Of a DNA stretch of 64,000 nucleotides, positions 34,137-44,351 are shown piece by piece. The translations under genes were made by a program, and so were the position numbers. The DNA lies in assembly GCA_003290165.1 (NCBI GenBank), contig QNQO01000540.1:62001-126000 (forward strand), written 5' to 3'. The notes below the pieces were generated by a model. It worked only from the letters and a program-made list of their open reading frames with translations. It was not told the origin of the DNA and made no database searches. This DNA comes from Berberis thunbergii (taxonomy: Eukaryota > Streptophyta > Magnoliopsida > Ranunculales > Berberidaceae). The number at the start of each line of letters is the position of its first letter. Position 1 is the stretch's first letter.

Positions 34137-35560
34137 TAAACGCTTGTTCCTAATACAACATAATCTTGGGCCGACCTTGGTTACACTACATGGAGGCGGT
34201 AGTCTTCACCCAGCACCAATGCCTCAAAAGACAACTAGAAAACAGAACACAACAACTCGAGCAAAAGGATCTAGATGAGGAAACCTCAAATTCATATAGA
34301 GACCTACTTTCGCATTCGTACGTCAAACCTCCATCCAGCCCAAGAGGAAGACCGAATGATGGGCAGTCGGAAAAAGAGACCATCATAATATACTTGAACT
34401 TTTGCCCATCTAACACAAAAATAGTCTGGATAGGCTTTAACATTAAAAGAGTGTTGGCAGATCAGCTGGCCACACTATTAAAGGAGAACCAGGATGCAAT
34501 CGCTTGAAAAATAAAGGACATGGTGAGAATTGACCCCTTGATAATCATGCACCAACTGGCAAGTCAGTCTGGCAGAATAGAAAGTCCGTGGTACTCGAGC
34601 GCAACCATGTCATTAATGAAGAAGTGCAAAGACTTCTGAACGCTGATATGATAAGGGAGTCTCACTACCCAGAATTGCTAGCAAACATGGTCCTGGCAGA
34701 AAGAAAAATGGGAAGTAGAGGTTTGCATGGACTACACAAACCTTAACAAAGCCTGCCCAAAAGACAACTTTCCACTGCACCGAATAGACTAAATCATAGA
34801 TGCTACATCCGGACATAACTTACTCAGCTTCATGGCCACGTACCCGGATAGATCTGATCAGCATGCACCCACCAAATCAGGAGAATACCTCTTTCACAAC
34901 AGACATGGGCACATACTGCTACCGGGTAATGTTGTTTAGACTAAAAAATGTTGGGGCAATATACCAATGTCTGGTCAACTAAATGTTCAAAGGACAAATC
35001 TGAAAGACCACAGAAGTCTACATCCACGGCATACTGGTAAAAAGCCTCCATAGTCCTGATCACCTATGGACCTCCAATGAGCATTTTCCTTACTCCAGAA
35101 GTATCGAATGAAGCTCAACCTACAAAAATGCACCTTTGGGGTGTGATCAACGAAAGTTTTGGGCTACATAGTTAACTGAAGGGGAAAAGAAACCGATCTA
35201 AAGCAGATTCAAGTTTTTCTCGACAACAGACCACCCTGATTAGGAGGGTGGCAGCCCTGAACAGGTTCATCTCCAAATCCTAAGACAGATTCATCCATTT
35301 CTTCAAGATCTTGAAGGGGAAGAAAAAGTTCCAATGAGGAGAGCAATGTGAAAATGCCTTCCAAGATTTAAAAGCCTACATGGGAAACACTGAACTACTC
35401 TCAAAACCTACTCCAGGAGAGACGCTCTACCTATACCTTTTAGTATTTGAACATGCTATAACCTCAGTTTTGATCTGGGAAGTGAAAAAGAAACAGAAGC
35501 CCGTTTATTACATCAGCAAAACGTTTGATGGGGGAGGCTAACTACCCTAACCTGGAAAAT
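34137..35560 (+). pseudogene. Tat-like protease end and reverse transcriptase (continuation of the element at 1-1601)
   Basis: Begins with YNIILGRPWLHYMEAVVF at 34152, the end of protease, then a linker with FCPSNTKIVWIGFN. RT follows: CMDYTNLNKACPKDNFPL at about 34722-34780 and DATSGHNLLSFMATYP, in the Tat lineage style. The YxDD area (34990-35060) is frameshifted. Further RT readings (CTFGV, FLDNRPP) run on to 35560. Many stops. The left neighbour is the Athila LTR; the matching protease start is at 1601, 32.5 kb away. Confidence 0.85.
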
Positions 35561-36260
35561 TTGGTTTTATCACCGGTAACGTCCCCTAGGAAACTGAGGC
35601 CCTGCTTCTAAGCTCACTTAATAATAGTCTTGACCAAGTACCCACTTCGGTCGGTATTGCACAGCTAGATCTGTCAGGAAAAATGGTCAATGGTTAGTGG
35701 AGTTGAGATAGTTTGACATCCATTACACTCCGAGAACGGCTATCAAGGTGCAAACACTGGCATACTTCATCGCTGAGTTTTCCGGAACAGGAGAACTGGG
35801 GTTGAAAGACCAATAAGGATATGAGAACCTCGAACTGCCCCCATACGGATGGATGTTATGATCCGACGGGTCATCCAACATGAAGGGTTGTAGAGCCGAG
35901 ATTGTCTTTTATACCCCAGAAGGGATCACCCTCAAGAAGGCTATCAAAATTGGCCTTCGCGCTTCAAACAATGAAGCATAATACTCGACCCTCCTACCCG
36001 GGCTAAAATTAGCGAGAGGAATCAGAGTAGAAGAAATCACAGTGTTCAATGACTCCTTACTGGTAGTCAATAAGAATGGTGAATTTAATGTTAAAGACCC
36101 CTGAATGGTGGCCTATTGTGGGAAAGCAATTGATGCGAAAACAGGGTTCAAAAAATGATCTTCCACCGTTGTTCTAACAGATAACTAGGAAGCTGACAAT
36201 ATGGCCGAAAATGCCTCGTCTGTATAAGACGGCTCCGACGCACTCATAGAGTCCCATGAG
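35450..36260 (+). pseudogene. Tat-like RNase H pair region
   Basis: First a gypsy-type RNase H trace (KKQKPVYYISKTF at about 35490). Then a second RNase H at about 35855-36110: SDGSSNMKGCRAEIVFYTPE, GLRASNNEA, LARGIRVEEITVFNDSLLV. The second copy is the additional, archaeal-like RNase H typical of the Tat lineage, where the first decays to a tether. Catalytic D (SDGSS), E (NNEA) and D (NDSLLV) are readable, but stops interrupt the frame. Confidence 0.8.
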
Positions 36261-36289
36261 AAGTTAGTCCTAGAAGAAGAAGGGTTTCA

Positions 36290-37540
36290 CGAAACCTTCT
36301 CGACAAGCGAGGAAAATAGTTGGATGAACCCCTTAATCAACTATATAAAAGATGAAGTCCTCCTAGCAGATAAGCTAGAGCAGTACTATATACAATTCTC
36401 AACGGCATGTCGTACAAGAGATCAACGACATGCCATTTGCTCTGATCTGATGCTCTGATCCCCATAAAGGCAAACTATGTCCTCCAAGAGATCCTTGAAA
36501 GAATCTACGGGAACCACCCTAGAGGAAGGACACTAGCTCACAAAGCTCACATGCTAGGGTACCATTGACCGAAAATGCAACAAGAAACCAAAGACATGGT
36601 CCGAAAGTGTGATAAGTGTCAGATATACGCCCCGTACACACATATGCCTACATAAAACCTAGTCCCAATGACCAGCCTGTGGCCCTTCGTGCAGTGGGAT
36701 CGACATCGTAGGTTCGTTCCCCATCTCCGAGAAGAAGAAGTTCCTCATTGTGGCTCTCAACTACTTCACCAAATGGGTAGAAGTAGAGCCCTTCTCCACG
36801 ATAGGAGAGAATAAAATCAAGAACTCTTTCTGGAAATCTATTGTTCGTGGGTTCGAAATACCAAAAATCCTAGTCCAGGATAACAAGACTTGGTTCAAAG
36901 GCAAGAAAGTCAAGCAACTTTGCACCGACTTGGGCATCAGTCACCATTTCTTAGCACCGGGTCACCTTTAAACCAATGGACAAGCGAAAATCACCAACCA
37001 AACTATCTTTCAAGCAAACAAGAGGAAACTCAAAGCAACCAAGGGGCTCTAGGTCTCTAAACTTCTAGGCATTCTTTGGGCATACCATACCATAAAAGGA
37101 CCCAAACTAGATAAACAACAATCACACTGGCTTATGGGTTTAAGGCAACAGTTCTAGTAGAGCTAGTAATGCCTATGCTCAGAATGAAGGGGTTAAGGAT
37201 GGAGGACAACGATGCAGCTCCAAGAGTTGGACTAGACTTACTCCAAGAGAGAAAAGAAGAAGCTTCCGTCAGAATAGTTATCTATCAACAAAATATGACC
37301 CAACACTACAATAAAAGGGTTAAGCCTCAAGAATCTCAAGTTGGTGATTTGGTACTGAGAAAAACCCAGCTGAACACAAAAGACCCAAGAGAAGGCAAGC
37401 TAAGCCCGAACTGGGAAGGTCCCTACAAGGTGACAACAATAAAAATGCCAGGAACCTACTGGCTAGTAAACCTGAGGGGAGAAAGTCTGAAAAGACCATG
37501 TAATGTAGAACACTTAAAATCAATAAAGGTACACTCTTTA
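36290..37540 (+). pseudogene. Tat-like integrase
   Basis: Zinc-binding part: HKAHMLGYH and VRKCDKCQIYAPYTH. Core: IDIVGSF region at about 36695-36720 (one indel), FLIVALNYFTKWVEVEPF, LVQDNKTWF and NGQAKITNQTI. The last block normally has Glu after NGQA/V; here codon 36987-36989 is Lys (AAA), so the D-D-E triad is broken. The C-terminal frame 37169-37540 reads YNKRVKPQESQVGDLVLRK, SPNWEGPYKV (GPY/F module) and CNVEHLKSI. Confidence 0.87.
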
Positions 37541-37574
37541 AAAAATCCCATTTCATATGACTCCATTCACAATA

Positions 37575-38640
37575 ACAGGCCCAATCCGACCACAATACCA
37601 CAATGGCGCACGCGCGGATTGAACCCACTCCATGGACAGTTCACCGCAAGCGGGCAAGTCCAGTCCATGAATGACTCATTACTCTAAGATAGCCTAGTCT
37701 AACCATAGGACCATGATGGCACACAAGCGGACTGAACCCAGTTCATGGACAGTTCACCGTAAGCGGATGAATCTAGTCTTTAGATGACTCACCGCTCCTA
37801 AGATAACCTAGACTGACTACTAAGACCATACTGGCGGACATGAGCCAAGCCTAGTCTTATTCAGGATGTCAATAGTTTGTCGCATAAGTGACCTGGTCCA
37901 CTTCATGAGCCAAGGCAACATACATGGGGATCAAACCCAGTGCACGGGTGGATCAATTCAAGCGGGAGAGTCCAATCCATGAACGACTCACTACTCCTAA
38001 CATAACCTAGTCTGACTACGAGGACCATAATGGTGCACATTGACTAAACCTAGTCTTATTCATGATGTCAGCAGCTTGCCGCATAAGTGACCTAGTCCGC
38101 CTCAATAGCCAAAACACACACTTGTAGACCAAACCCAATTCACAGATAGTTCACCGCAAGCAAGCAAGTTTAGTCCATGGACGACTCATTGTTCCTAACA
38201 TAATCAGGTCCGACTATGGGGACCATAATAGCACACATTGACCGAGCCTAGTCCAATTCAGGATGTTGGCAGCTTGCTGCATAACTGACCTAGTCTGCTT
38301 TAGGAGCTAGGGCAACACACATGCGGACCTAACCCAATCCACAGGCAGTTTACAGCAGGTGGACGAGTCCAGTCCAGCGACAACTCTTCGGTCCTAAGAT
38401 AACTTGGTACGACTAAGGGGACCATATGACGCACGTTGGCCGAGCCTAGTCCTATTCAGGATGTCGACAGCTTGTCACATAAGTGACCTAATCTACCTTA
38501 TGAAAAAAGGAAACGCATGTGCGGACCGAACCTAATCCATGGATAGTTCACCACAACCGGGCATGTCTAGTCCACGGACGACTCGCGACACCCAAGTGTT
38601 CTAGTCCATACGAACCAAGGCAACGCTCTGACCACCAAGA
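37575..38640. repeat. Tandem repeats in the 3' untranslated region of the Tat-like element
   Basis: Units of about 200 bp, each opening near GACCATAATGGCACACA and containing TCAGGATGTC..CAGCTTG and CAGTCCATGGACGACTCA-type phrases; starts near 37826, 38026, 38223 and 38424, with shorter units of about 115 bp at 37599 and 37710. Related arrays occur at 46500-47190 and, inverted, at 55080-56050. Variable 3' UTR tandem repeats are known from Tat-lineage elements such as Retand. Confidence 0.85.
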
Positions 38641-39727
38641 CTCAACTGAAGAATGATTCAGATTATGATACGAAATCTAGTTCTAAGATATCGAAGTGAT
38701 TTCTATATCACTTCAGTTCTACACATAATTAAGTGGGGTTACATCGACAGGCTGACACCTACTTGGGAAGCAGCCAACCTGCGTGGCACAAGCCTTCTCA
38801 CACGAAGATCATTGTTCAGTGATTTCACCATTATTGATGAGTCAAGTTATTTCGTTAAAGAAACTACGCAAGTGGGGTTAGGACTGCACGCGTCCCCTTC
38901 AAGACCGGGCCAGCCTAGTTCCTAATCAAAGTTGTATTATGTTACACCCAAATACCCATGACTTTTTCAGCAGTCTAGGATTTTTCTGCACAGGCTAGTA
39001 TGACTCACATTCATTCAGAGCATACATAATAAAAAAAATTAGCAAAAAAATAGACTTTATTGATTATCGAGAAGTTATTACTAAGCTTGACCGACTGATC
39101 AATTCAAACGTTTACACACCACAAGAATGAGCTTGGTGGAAAACAAGGTGCGAGTGAAGATTTGCCAGAACACACGTTGGAACTTTATTCCACCAAATTT
39201 GCCTTCCAAAGAAGTGGCATGAGTAAAACCAAGGAATAAGCAGTGCGAACAACCACCCAAAGTAGGCTACTGGTGTTATCTCCCAAAGATGGCAAAAGAC
39301 GCCATGGGAGCACTAGAAGATGGAAGACAAACTTGGGCCCTAAGGGGAAGTCTGTACTTCTTCTTCGCAATGTAAGAACAAATTCATAGGTCCCATGGAA
39401 TAACTAGAAGTGCAATCAAATTAGGTGGCTTCCTTCATTAGCAGGTCTTATTGATACTCATTGTTGCAAATGTCAGAACATTCAAAGACCCTCGAAAATG
39501 GTGCATTTGAGAAACATGTTCTACGAATCACATGGTATCACCTGACTCTATAAAAACTTGCCTATATATAGGATCAATGATCATAGAAGGAGATCACCCA
39601 GTAGTCGGGTTGGCATTAAATGCTACACAAGGAATGAAGGGGTGACAATTTCAAGTACAACTGCTCTAGTCCCCATTTATTGAATTAATGGAACTACACG
39701 TAGCCCTATTAACTGAAGAGTAACTGC
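38641..39727. other. Rest of the Tat-like 3' region, no recognised gene
   Basis: Contains an A/T-rich TTTATTGATTATCGAGAAG phrase (39056) similar to the phrase beside the antisense ORF in the two sister elements (48895 and, inverted, 53845). The antisense ORF itself is not readable here. A TATA-like TATAAAAACTTGCCTATATA lies at about 39550. No other feature seen. Confidence 0.4.
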
Positions 39728-40273
39728 TGATACATCAAACATTCTCTCAATCATAGTCGTACATGTGGCATGGGTTAATCCTAACATGAGAAAGGCTTCA
39801 ATGGGAATTCCAAGCATACCCATTCATAAACTGATGATCAGCCCATAAGCTGGTGACAATGCCCAAGTCACGCCAGCCCAACAGGTCTTGGGGCTTAGCC
39901 CAAGACAATAAGGCCAGAACATAAATTTCTAAGCTATCATAGGCCCAAGAACCAATCAAAAGCTCTTAGCCCAATCAAGCATTGGGTCGTAAACAAAGCT
40001 AAGTACCGAAGAGACTCAGTTATGCACTGGTAAGATTATGGGTGAGATCTCATCCCTCCATCACGCCCTTGATACCAGGAACAGCTGTGGCAGGAACGCT
40101 CACTACATATGGTGAGAAAAAGAAAGAAGAAAGGTACACATACAATTTTGCAATTTACATTTAGTCTTCACTTTTCCTTGCACCGTTAACTAACTTAAGC
40201 ATTGAATTGCCTTCGGCCACCACAACTATGGTCCCTGGCTTAATTACTATTCATTTTTGCAGGCTTGAGATCA
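39728..40273 (+). repeat. Tat-family LTR A
   Basis: Runs from TGATACATCAA to TTGAGATCA. Shares with the other copies ACATGTGGCATGGGTTAAT, GCCCAAGACAATAAGGCC, CAATCAAGCATTGGGTC, GTGAGATCTC and TTTACATTTAGTCTTCAC. It may be the 3' LTR of the split Tat element whose integrase ends at 37540. Confidence 0.75.
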
Positions 40274-40484
40274 GCAAGATCAATAAGAACATATTTGGAT
40301 AGATCAGAAATCATGTTGATTTGCATAATGTCACCATTATTTTCATGGTGAGTAATGAGGGTCGAAGTTGTGTTCACATCAGTGTTAACTTGATGGACTA
40401 GTGCAAGACAATTTTCTTGAGCAAGTAAATAAGCATAGAGCTCGACAAAGGTTGATAGAGTAGAGCAGGTGGCCTTAGATTTGA
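40274..40484 (-). other. Sequence between LTRs A and B with an open minus-strand frame
   Basis: The reverse complement is open for about 70 codons (STFVELYAYLLAQENCLALV; ISDLSKYVLIDLADL). I cannot assign it; a gag-like origin (compare copia-type gag with its E-L-Y-x-L-L-x-x-E block) is a guess. The first 35 bp after LTR A recur after LTR B and, inverted, beside LTR F. Confidence 0.35.
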
Positions 40485-40975
40485 TGAGACATCAATCAGT
40501 CATACGATCACAGCATACACGTGTTGTTCAGTCCGTAAGTCAGGTGCCCAAGCCCAAGTCATGCCAGCCCAAGAGGTATGGCTCTTAGGGTTTGGCCCAG
40601 GACAATAAGGCCCGAATATGGACCTCAGAGCTATCATAGGCCCGAGATTCATTTGTGCAAAATTAGTTGTTATCCCAATCAAGCATTAGGTCCCAAACAA
40701 AGCCAAGTGTCAAAGAGACTCCGTCATGCATAGGTAATATCTTGGGCGAGATCTCCTCCCTTAATCACGCCCTCGATAGCAGGGATAGTTGAGGAGGGAA
40801 TAGTCGCTATAAAAGGTAAGGAGAGGAAGGAAGAAATATAAGCAAACACTTTTCAATTTACTTTTAGTTTTTACTCTTTCTTGCATTGATATATGACTTA
40901 AGACTCGGTGTGCCTTCAGTCACCACAATGATGGTCCCTGGCTAACTGCTGCTCATTATTGGAGACTCAATATCA
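40485..40975 (+). repeat. Tat-family LTR B
   Basis: TGAGACATCAATCAG to CTCAATATCA, same internal phrases as LTR A but with deletions. Followed by GCAAGATCAGGAAGGACAAA, as after LTR A. No element body in the same orientation follows, so it is a solo LTR or a broken end. Confidence 0.75.
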
Positions 40976-41320
40976 GCAAGATCAGGAAGGACAAATTTGG
41001 ACACATCAGATGTCAAAAAGCCTGGTATTCAAGTCTAAGAACATTGAAGGTGTGAAACACGTTATCTGAATAAGGAATAGGAAAAATAACGCAGGAAATG
41101 GCATAACAAATAGTTCTAATTTGGTTGATTTAATCATTGATTTTTGTTGTTGGTCTGAAGTAGGAATTTGAGCTGCATAACACGAATTTGATTTTGAGTA
41201 GCAAAACTTGTTGCGAGATGTTTCCAAACTGGTCAAGAAGTCATGAGAGTGACAACCTGACTAAGAGAGGGTATATTTTTTTGTTCTTGACGTGTTCAGA
41301 TATGTCCTTGTTGATCTCGT
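40976..41320. other. Spacer between inverted LTRs B and F
   Basis: About 345 bp; both edges carry the same block in opposite orientation (GCAAGATCAGGAAGGACA at 40976; its inverted relative TGTCCTTGTTGATCTCG at 41303). No recognised gene; the minus frame at 41006-41236 is unassigned. Confidence 0.4.
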
Positions 41321-41853
41321 TGATCTCAAGCTAGAAAAATGAGCAGCGGGTAAGCTAGGGACCATAGTTGTGGTGTTAAAGGCACTCCGATGCTTAAGTC
41401 AGATATCAATGCAAGAAAGAATGAAGATTGTATGTAAATTACAATGTGTATGCACACCTTTCTTCTTCCTTTCACTAATAGCGAGTGTTATCTCCCAAAC
41501 TATCCTTGCATTGAGGGTGTGACGGAGAGAGGAGAACTCGAGTAAGATCTTACCTGTGCATGACTGAATCTCTTCCGCACTTGGCTCTGTTTTGATTGGA
41601 CTAAGATTAGATTCGTGCGAGTAGATCTCGAATCTGTGACAGCTATGAGATTCGTATTCGGGCTTTATTGTCCTTTGCCAAGCCTAAGACACGTGCCTTT
41701 TGGGCTGGCATTACTTAGGCTTGGGTACCTAACTTACAGGTTGAACAATAGTTTGTGCATGGGTCCACTTGGGACTACATTGAAGCCTTTTCCGTGTTAG
41801 GGTTAGCCCATGAAATGTGCACGACTGTGATCATATGAATGATTGATGTCTCA
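41321..41853 (-). repeat. Tat-family LTR F (3' LTR of minus-strand element G)
   Basis: Inverted LTR: starts TGATCTCAAG and ends GATGTCTCA on the + strand. The sequence to its right (AGTTAGTGGGTC.., then inverted AAAAGGCACCGAT) matches what precedes LTR D at 51610-51699, so it is the 3' LTR next to the antisense-ORF region of element G. Confidence 0.8.
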
Positions 41854-41906
41854 TAAGCTACTTCACCCTAGTTAGTGGGTCTGCTTATTGGTCCACTAAC
41901 TATCTG

Positions 41907-42471
41907 TAGGGGTGGGCAATGTCGGTTCGATTCAGTTTTGAGCCCCAAACCGATTTCGAACCGATTTCATTCGGTTTGCCCAAAACCCAAACCGAATTTT
42001 GTATTTGTAAACCGATGAATTCGGTTGAACCGAATTTCGGTTTGGTTGGGCCGAAATTTCAGGCTCAAGCATTTGAAAGACTTTCATTAAAACATGTCCA
42101 ATTTTTTTACAGGCCAAATTTTTTTACAGACTCAATTTTTAGCCCAAAATTGAAAACTTTGAGAGAATGGGGTGATTCAGTGCAACAAGGTGTACTGCAG
42201 TGCAACAAGGTGTACTGCAGTGCATTTGTTGCACTAATCAAGTATTGACACTTATCTGTTATTTTGTTATTTATATATATCTAATTAATCGGTCGGTTCG
42301 GTTATAAATCGATCGGTTCAAAACCGTAAACCGATTTCGAACCGTTTATAATTGGTTCAGTTCGGTTTAAATTATTTTCTTTCTACTCATATTTTGGTTC
42401 GGTTACCGAACCGAATTTGAAAAACGGTTCGGTCGGTTAACCGAATTTAAATCGGTTTTTGCCCACCCCTA
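41907..42471. mobile_element. hAT-type MITE
   Basis: Terminal inverted repeats TAGGGGTGGGCAA / TTGCCCACCCCTA and a perfect 8-bp target duplication ACTATCTG (41899-41906 and 42472-42479), as made by hAT transposases. Length 565 bp, no coding capacity. The interior is full of CGGTTCGGTT / AACCGAACCG motifs and has a direct duplication of GTGCAACAAGGTGTACTGCA at about 42180-42220. Inserted between LTR F and the antisense ORF of element G. Confidence 0.93.
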
Positions 42472-42702
42472 ACTATCTGCGTAGGGTCTATGCAAGGTCA
42501 TAATGATATATATCGGTGCCTTTTCGAGCTCTGTGCTGCAATTATTGTTTGTGCAGCGATTATTTGTGATTGTTTTCCCTGCAAGTCAAGTCTATATAGA
42601 CCTTCCTCGAGGGAATATGAACTTTTCCCCTACCTGAGTTCTTGTTTCTTTGCCAAGAATTCTCTTCAGTCGGCTTGTGCAGGACTACTCGAGTTTTTTG
42701 AA

Positions 42703-43698
42703 ATGTCTCTAATGTCAGAGTGGGATCTCGCCGACTTTCATAGCCGGTACCGGATCCCTGATGCTTCAAGGTTAATGCTTCTGAGTGATGGTGAGTCTCT
42801 GATAACCCCAAGTGAGGGTAAGTAGTTTTGTATAAGGTTATGTTTTGAGTGGGACTACTTTTCTTTGTTCCTGAAATGGCGCAAAATGGGTAGAAGATTC
42901 TGATTACCTCCCTGGCTAAGGCGAAGACTACTAGGCTTCACCTAACACCTAGGTTGATTCATTCCATGGCTCCTATCAAGACGAGCAGCCATGGCACCTA
43001 AAGGTTGGTGAAGCCCTCTTGCTTTAGCGAGCATTCAGAGAAGACGAAGAAGTGGTTGCGGTACTGCTTCTTTGCTTTTGTGTAATTTGGATACTTTGAC
43101 CACGAGAACTTGTTGGTCAATCACAACTTCATGAACGTTAGTAAGTCCTTTGACTTTTCTTGTTTTATGCTTCTAGCATGATGTTTATTGTATGTCTAAG
43201 GTGCAACCTGTTTTCTTAACAAGGGGGCACAACGATGTTGTTCTTTCTCATGGAGATGAGAGAGCTAAAGATGACTTTTTGTCCCTGCCACTTATGTCCA
43301 TTTTAGACGCACTTAATGTTGTATTTATCAAGCGCAATGTCTGTTATCCGACGAGGTCGGTAGGGTGGGGCGAGCACTGACCACTCCAATCAGCTCTTCT
43401 TCTGGCGCCAAAGTGCCTGTAGCACAGAAGAAAGTAGTTGTGAGGGAGTCCGATTGGTCCAAATAGAAGGATGTGGAGGGGTTGCTTCCGCTATCTCGTA
43501 AGTCCAAAAGGTTAAGGTGGGCTTGCTCAGGCAACCCTTTCCGCTTCATTGCCTATTGCGGAGAGGTAGCTTGTCGAGCACTCTTAGTTAGTGTTACCTT
43601 TTCGTGTTTTTGGAGAGATCGTGCCTGAGCCCGGCAGCCTGCCTCATTGCCCTCCTGTCTCAATGTATTCATTCAAGGGGGAGCACCTTAGTATTCGA
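42703..43698 (+). pseudogene. Antisense ORF of element G, N-terminal part
   Basis: Starts at ATG 42703 (MSLMSEWDLADFHSRYRIP, then DASRLMLLSDGESLI) and soon meets GTAAGT at 42819, so an intron is likely. The wording (x-F-x-x-R-Y-x-I-P start) recalls the N-terminus of the putative gypsy-type transposon domain (Pfam Transposase_28); this is a suggestion, not verified. Later pieces up to 43698 are frameshifted. It is coded opposite to the gag of its own element. It is cut at 43698 by a sister element and resumes at 52283. The copy at 51448-48932 (minus) allows the alignment. Confidence 0.6.
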
Positions 43699-44261
43699 TG
43701 AGACATCAAACAACCACTTAATCACACCCGTACATGTGGCATGGCCTAATCCTAACATGTAAAATGCTTCAACATTGTCCCAAACGGACCCATGTGCAAA
43801 ACCACTATTCAACACGTAAGTCGAGCACCCAAGCCCAAGACACGCCAGTCCCATAGTCATGGGTCTTAGGATTTGGCCCAGGACAATAAGACCCAAACAG
43901 TGGACTGTCAAAGGCCCAAGATCCATTCGCACAAAAGCAGCTCTAGCCCAATCAAGCATTGGGTCCTAAACATAGCCAAGTTCCGAAGTACTAAGTCATG
44001 CAAAGGTAAGATCTTATGTGAGATCTCCTCCCTCCATCACACCCCTGATTGCAAAGACTATTTGGGAGGGAACATTTGCAATAAGAGTCGGTGAAATGAA
44101 TAAGAGATGTACGCACACATATATGCGAGTATACACACTGCAATTTTACATTTAGTCTTCACTCTTTCTCAAATCGGTATCTTACTTAAGCATCGGAGTG
44201 CCTTTAGCCACCACAATAGTGGTCCTGGGCTTAACCACTATTTTTTTTAGGTTAGATATCA
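43699..44261 (+). repeat. LTR C (5' LTR of pol-less element)
   Basis: 563 bp, TGAGACATCAAAC to TTAGATATCA. The imperfect TGA...TCA ends are shared with LTR D. A GCAATAAGAGTC-type TATA-like site and CTGCAATTTTACATTTAGTC near the middle-to-end mark the likely promoter and R region. Confidence 0.88.
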
Positions 44262-44290
44262 TTGTTGGCGCCGTCTGTGGGGAAAACGAC
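44262..44290 (+). promoter_or_regulatory. Primer-binding-site region
   Basis: Directly after LTR C: TTGTTGGCGCCGTCTGTGGG. TGGCGCC...TGGGGA after the LTR is the usual primer-binding sequence of Tat/Ogre-type elements. The tRNA cannot be fixed without a search. In the sister copy after LTR E, about 17 bp covering the LTR end and the start of this site are deleted. Confidence 0.7.
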
Positions 44291-44351
44291 AATAAGTTTT
44301 CCCTGAAACAAACTTACAGAGTTCTTTCTAAGCTAAACAGAATATCAAGAA

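Noticed and set aside
37320..37628. A 102-codon minus-strand frame
   Set aside because: Antisense of the Tat integrase C-terminal frame, which has clear motifs.
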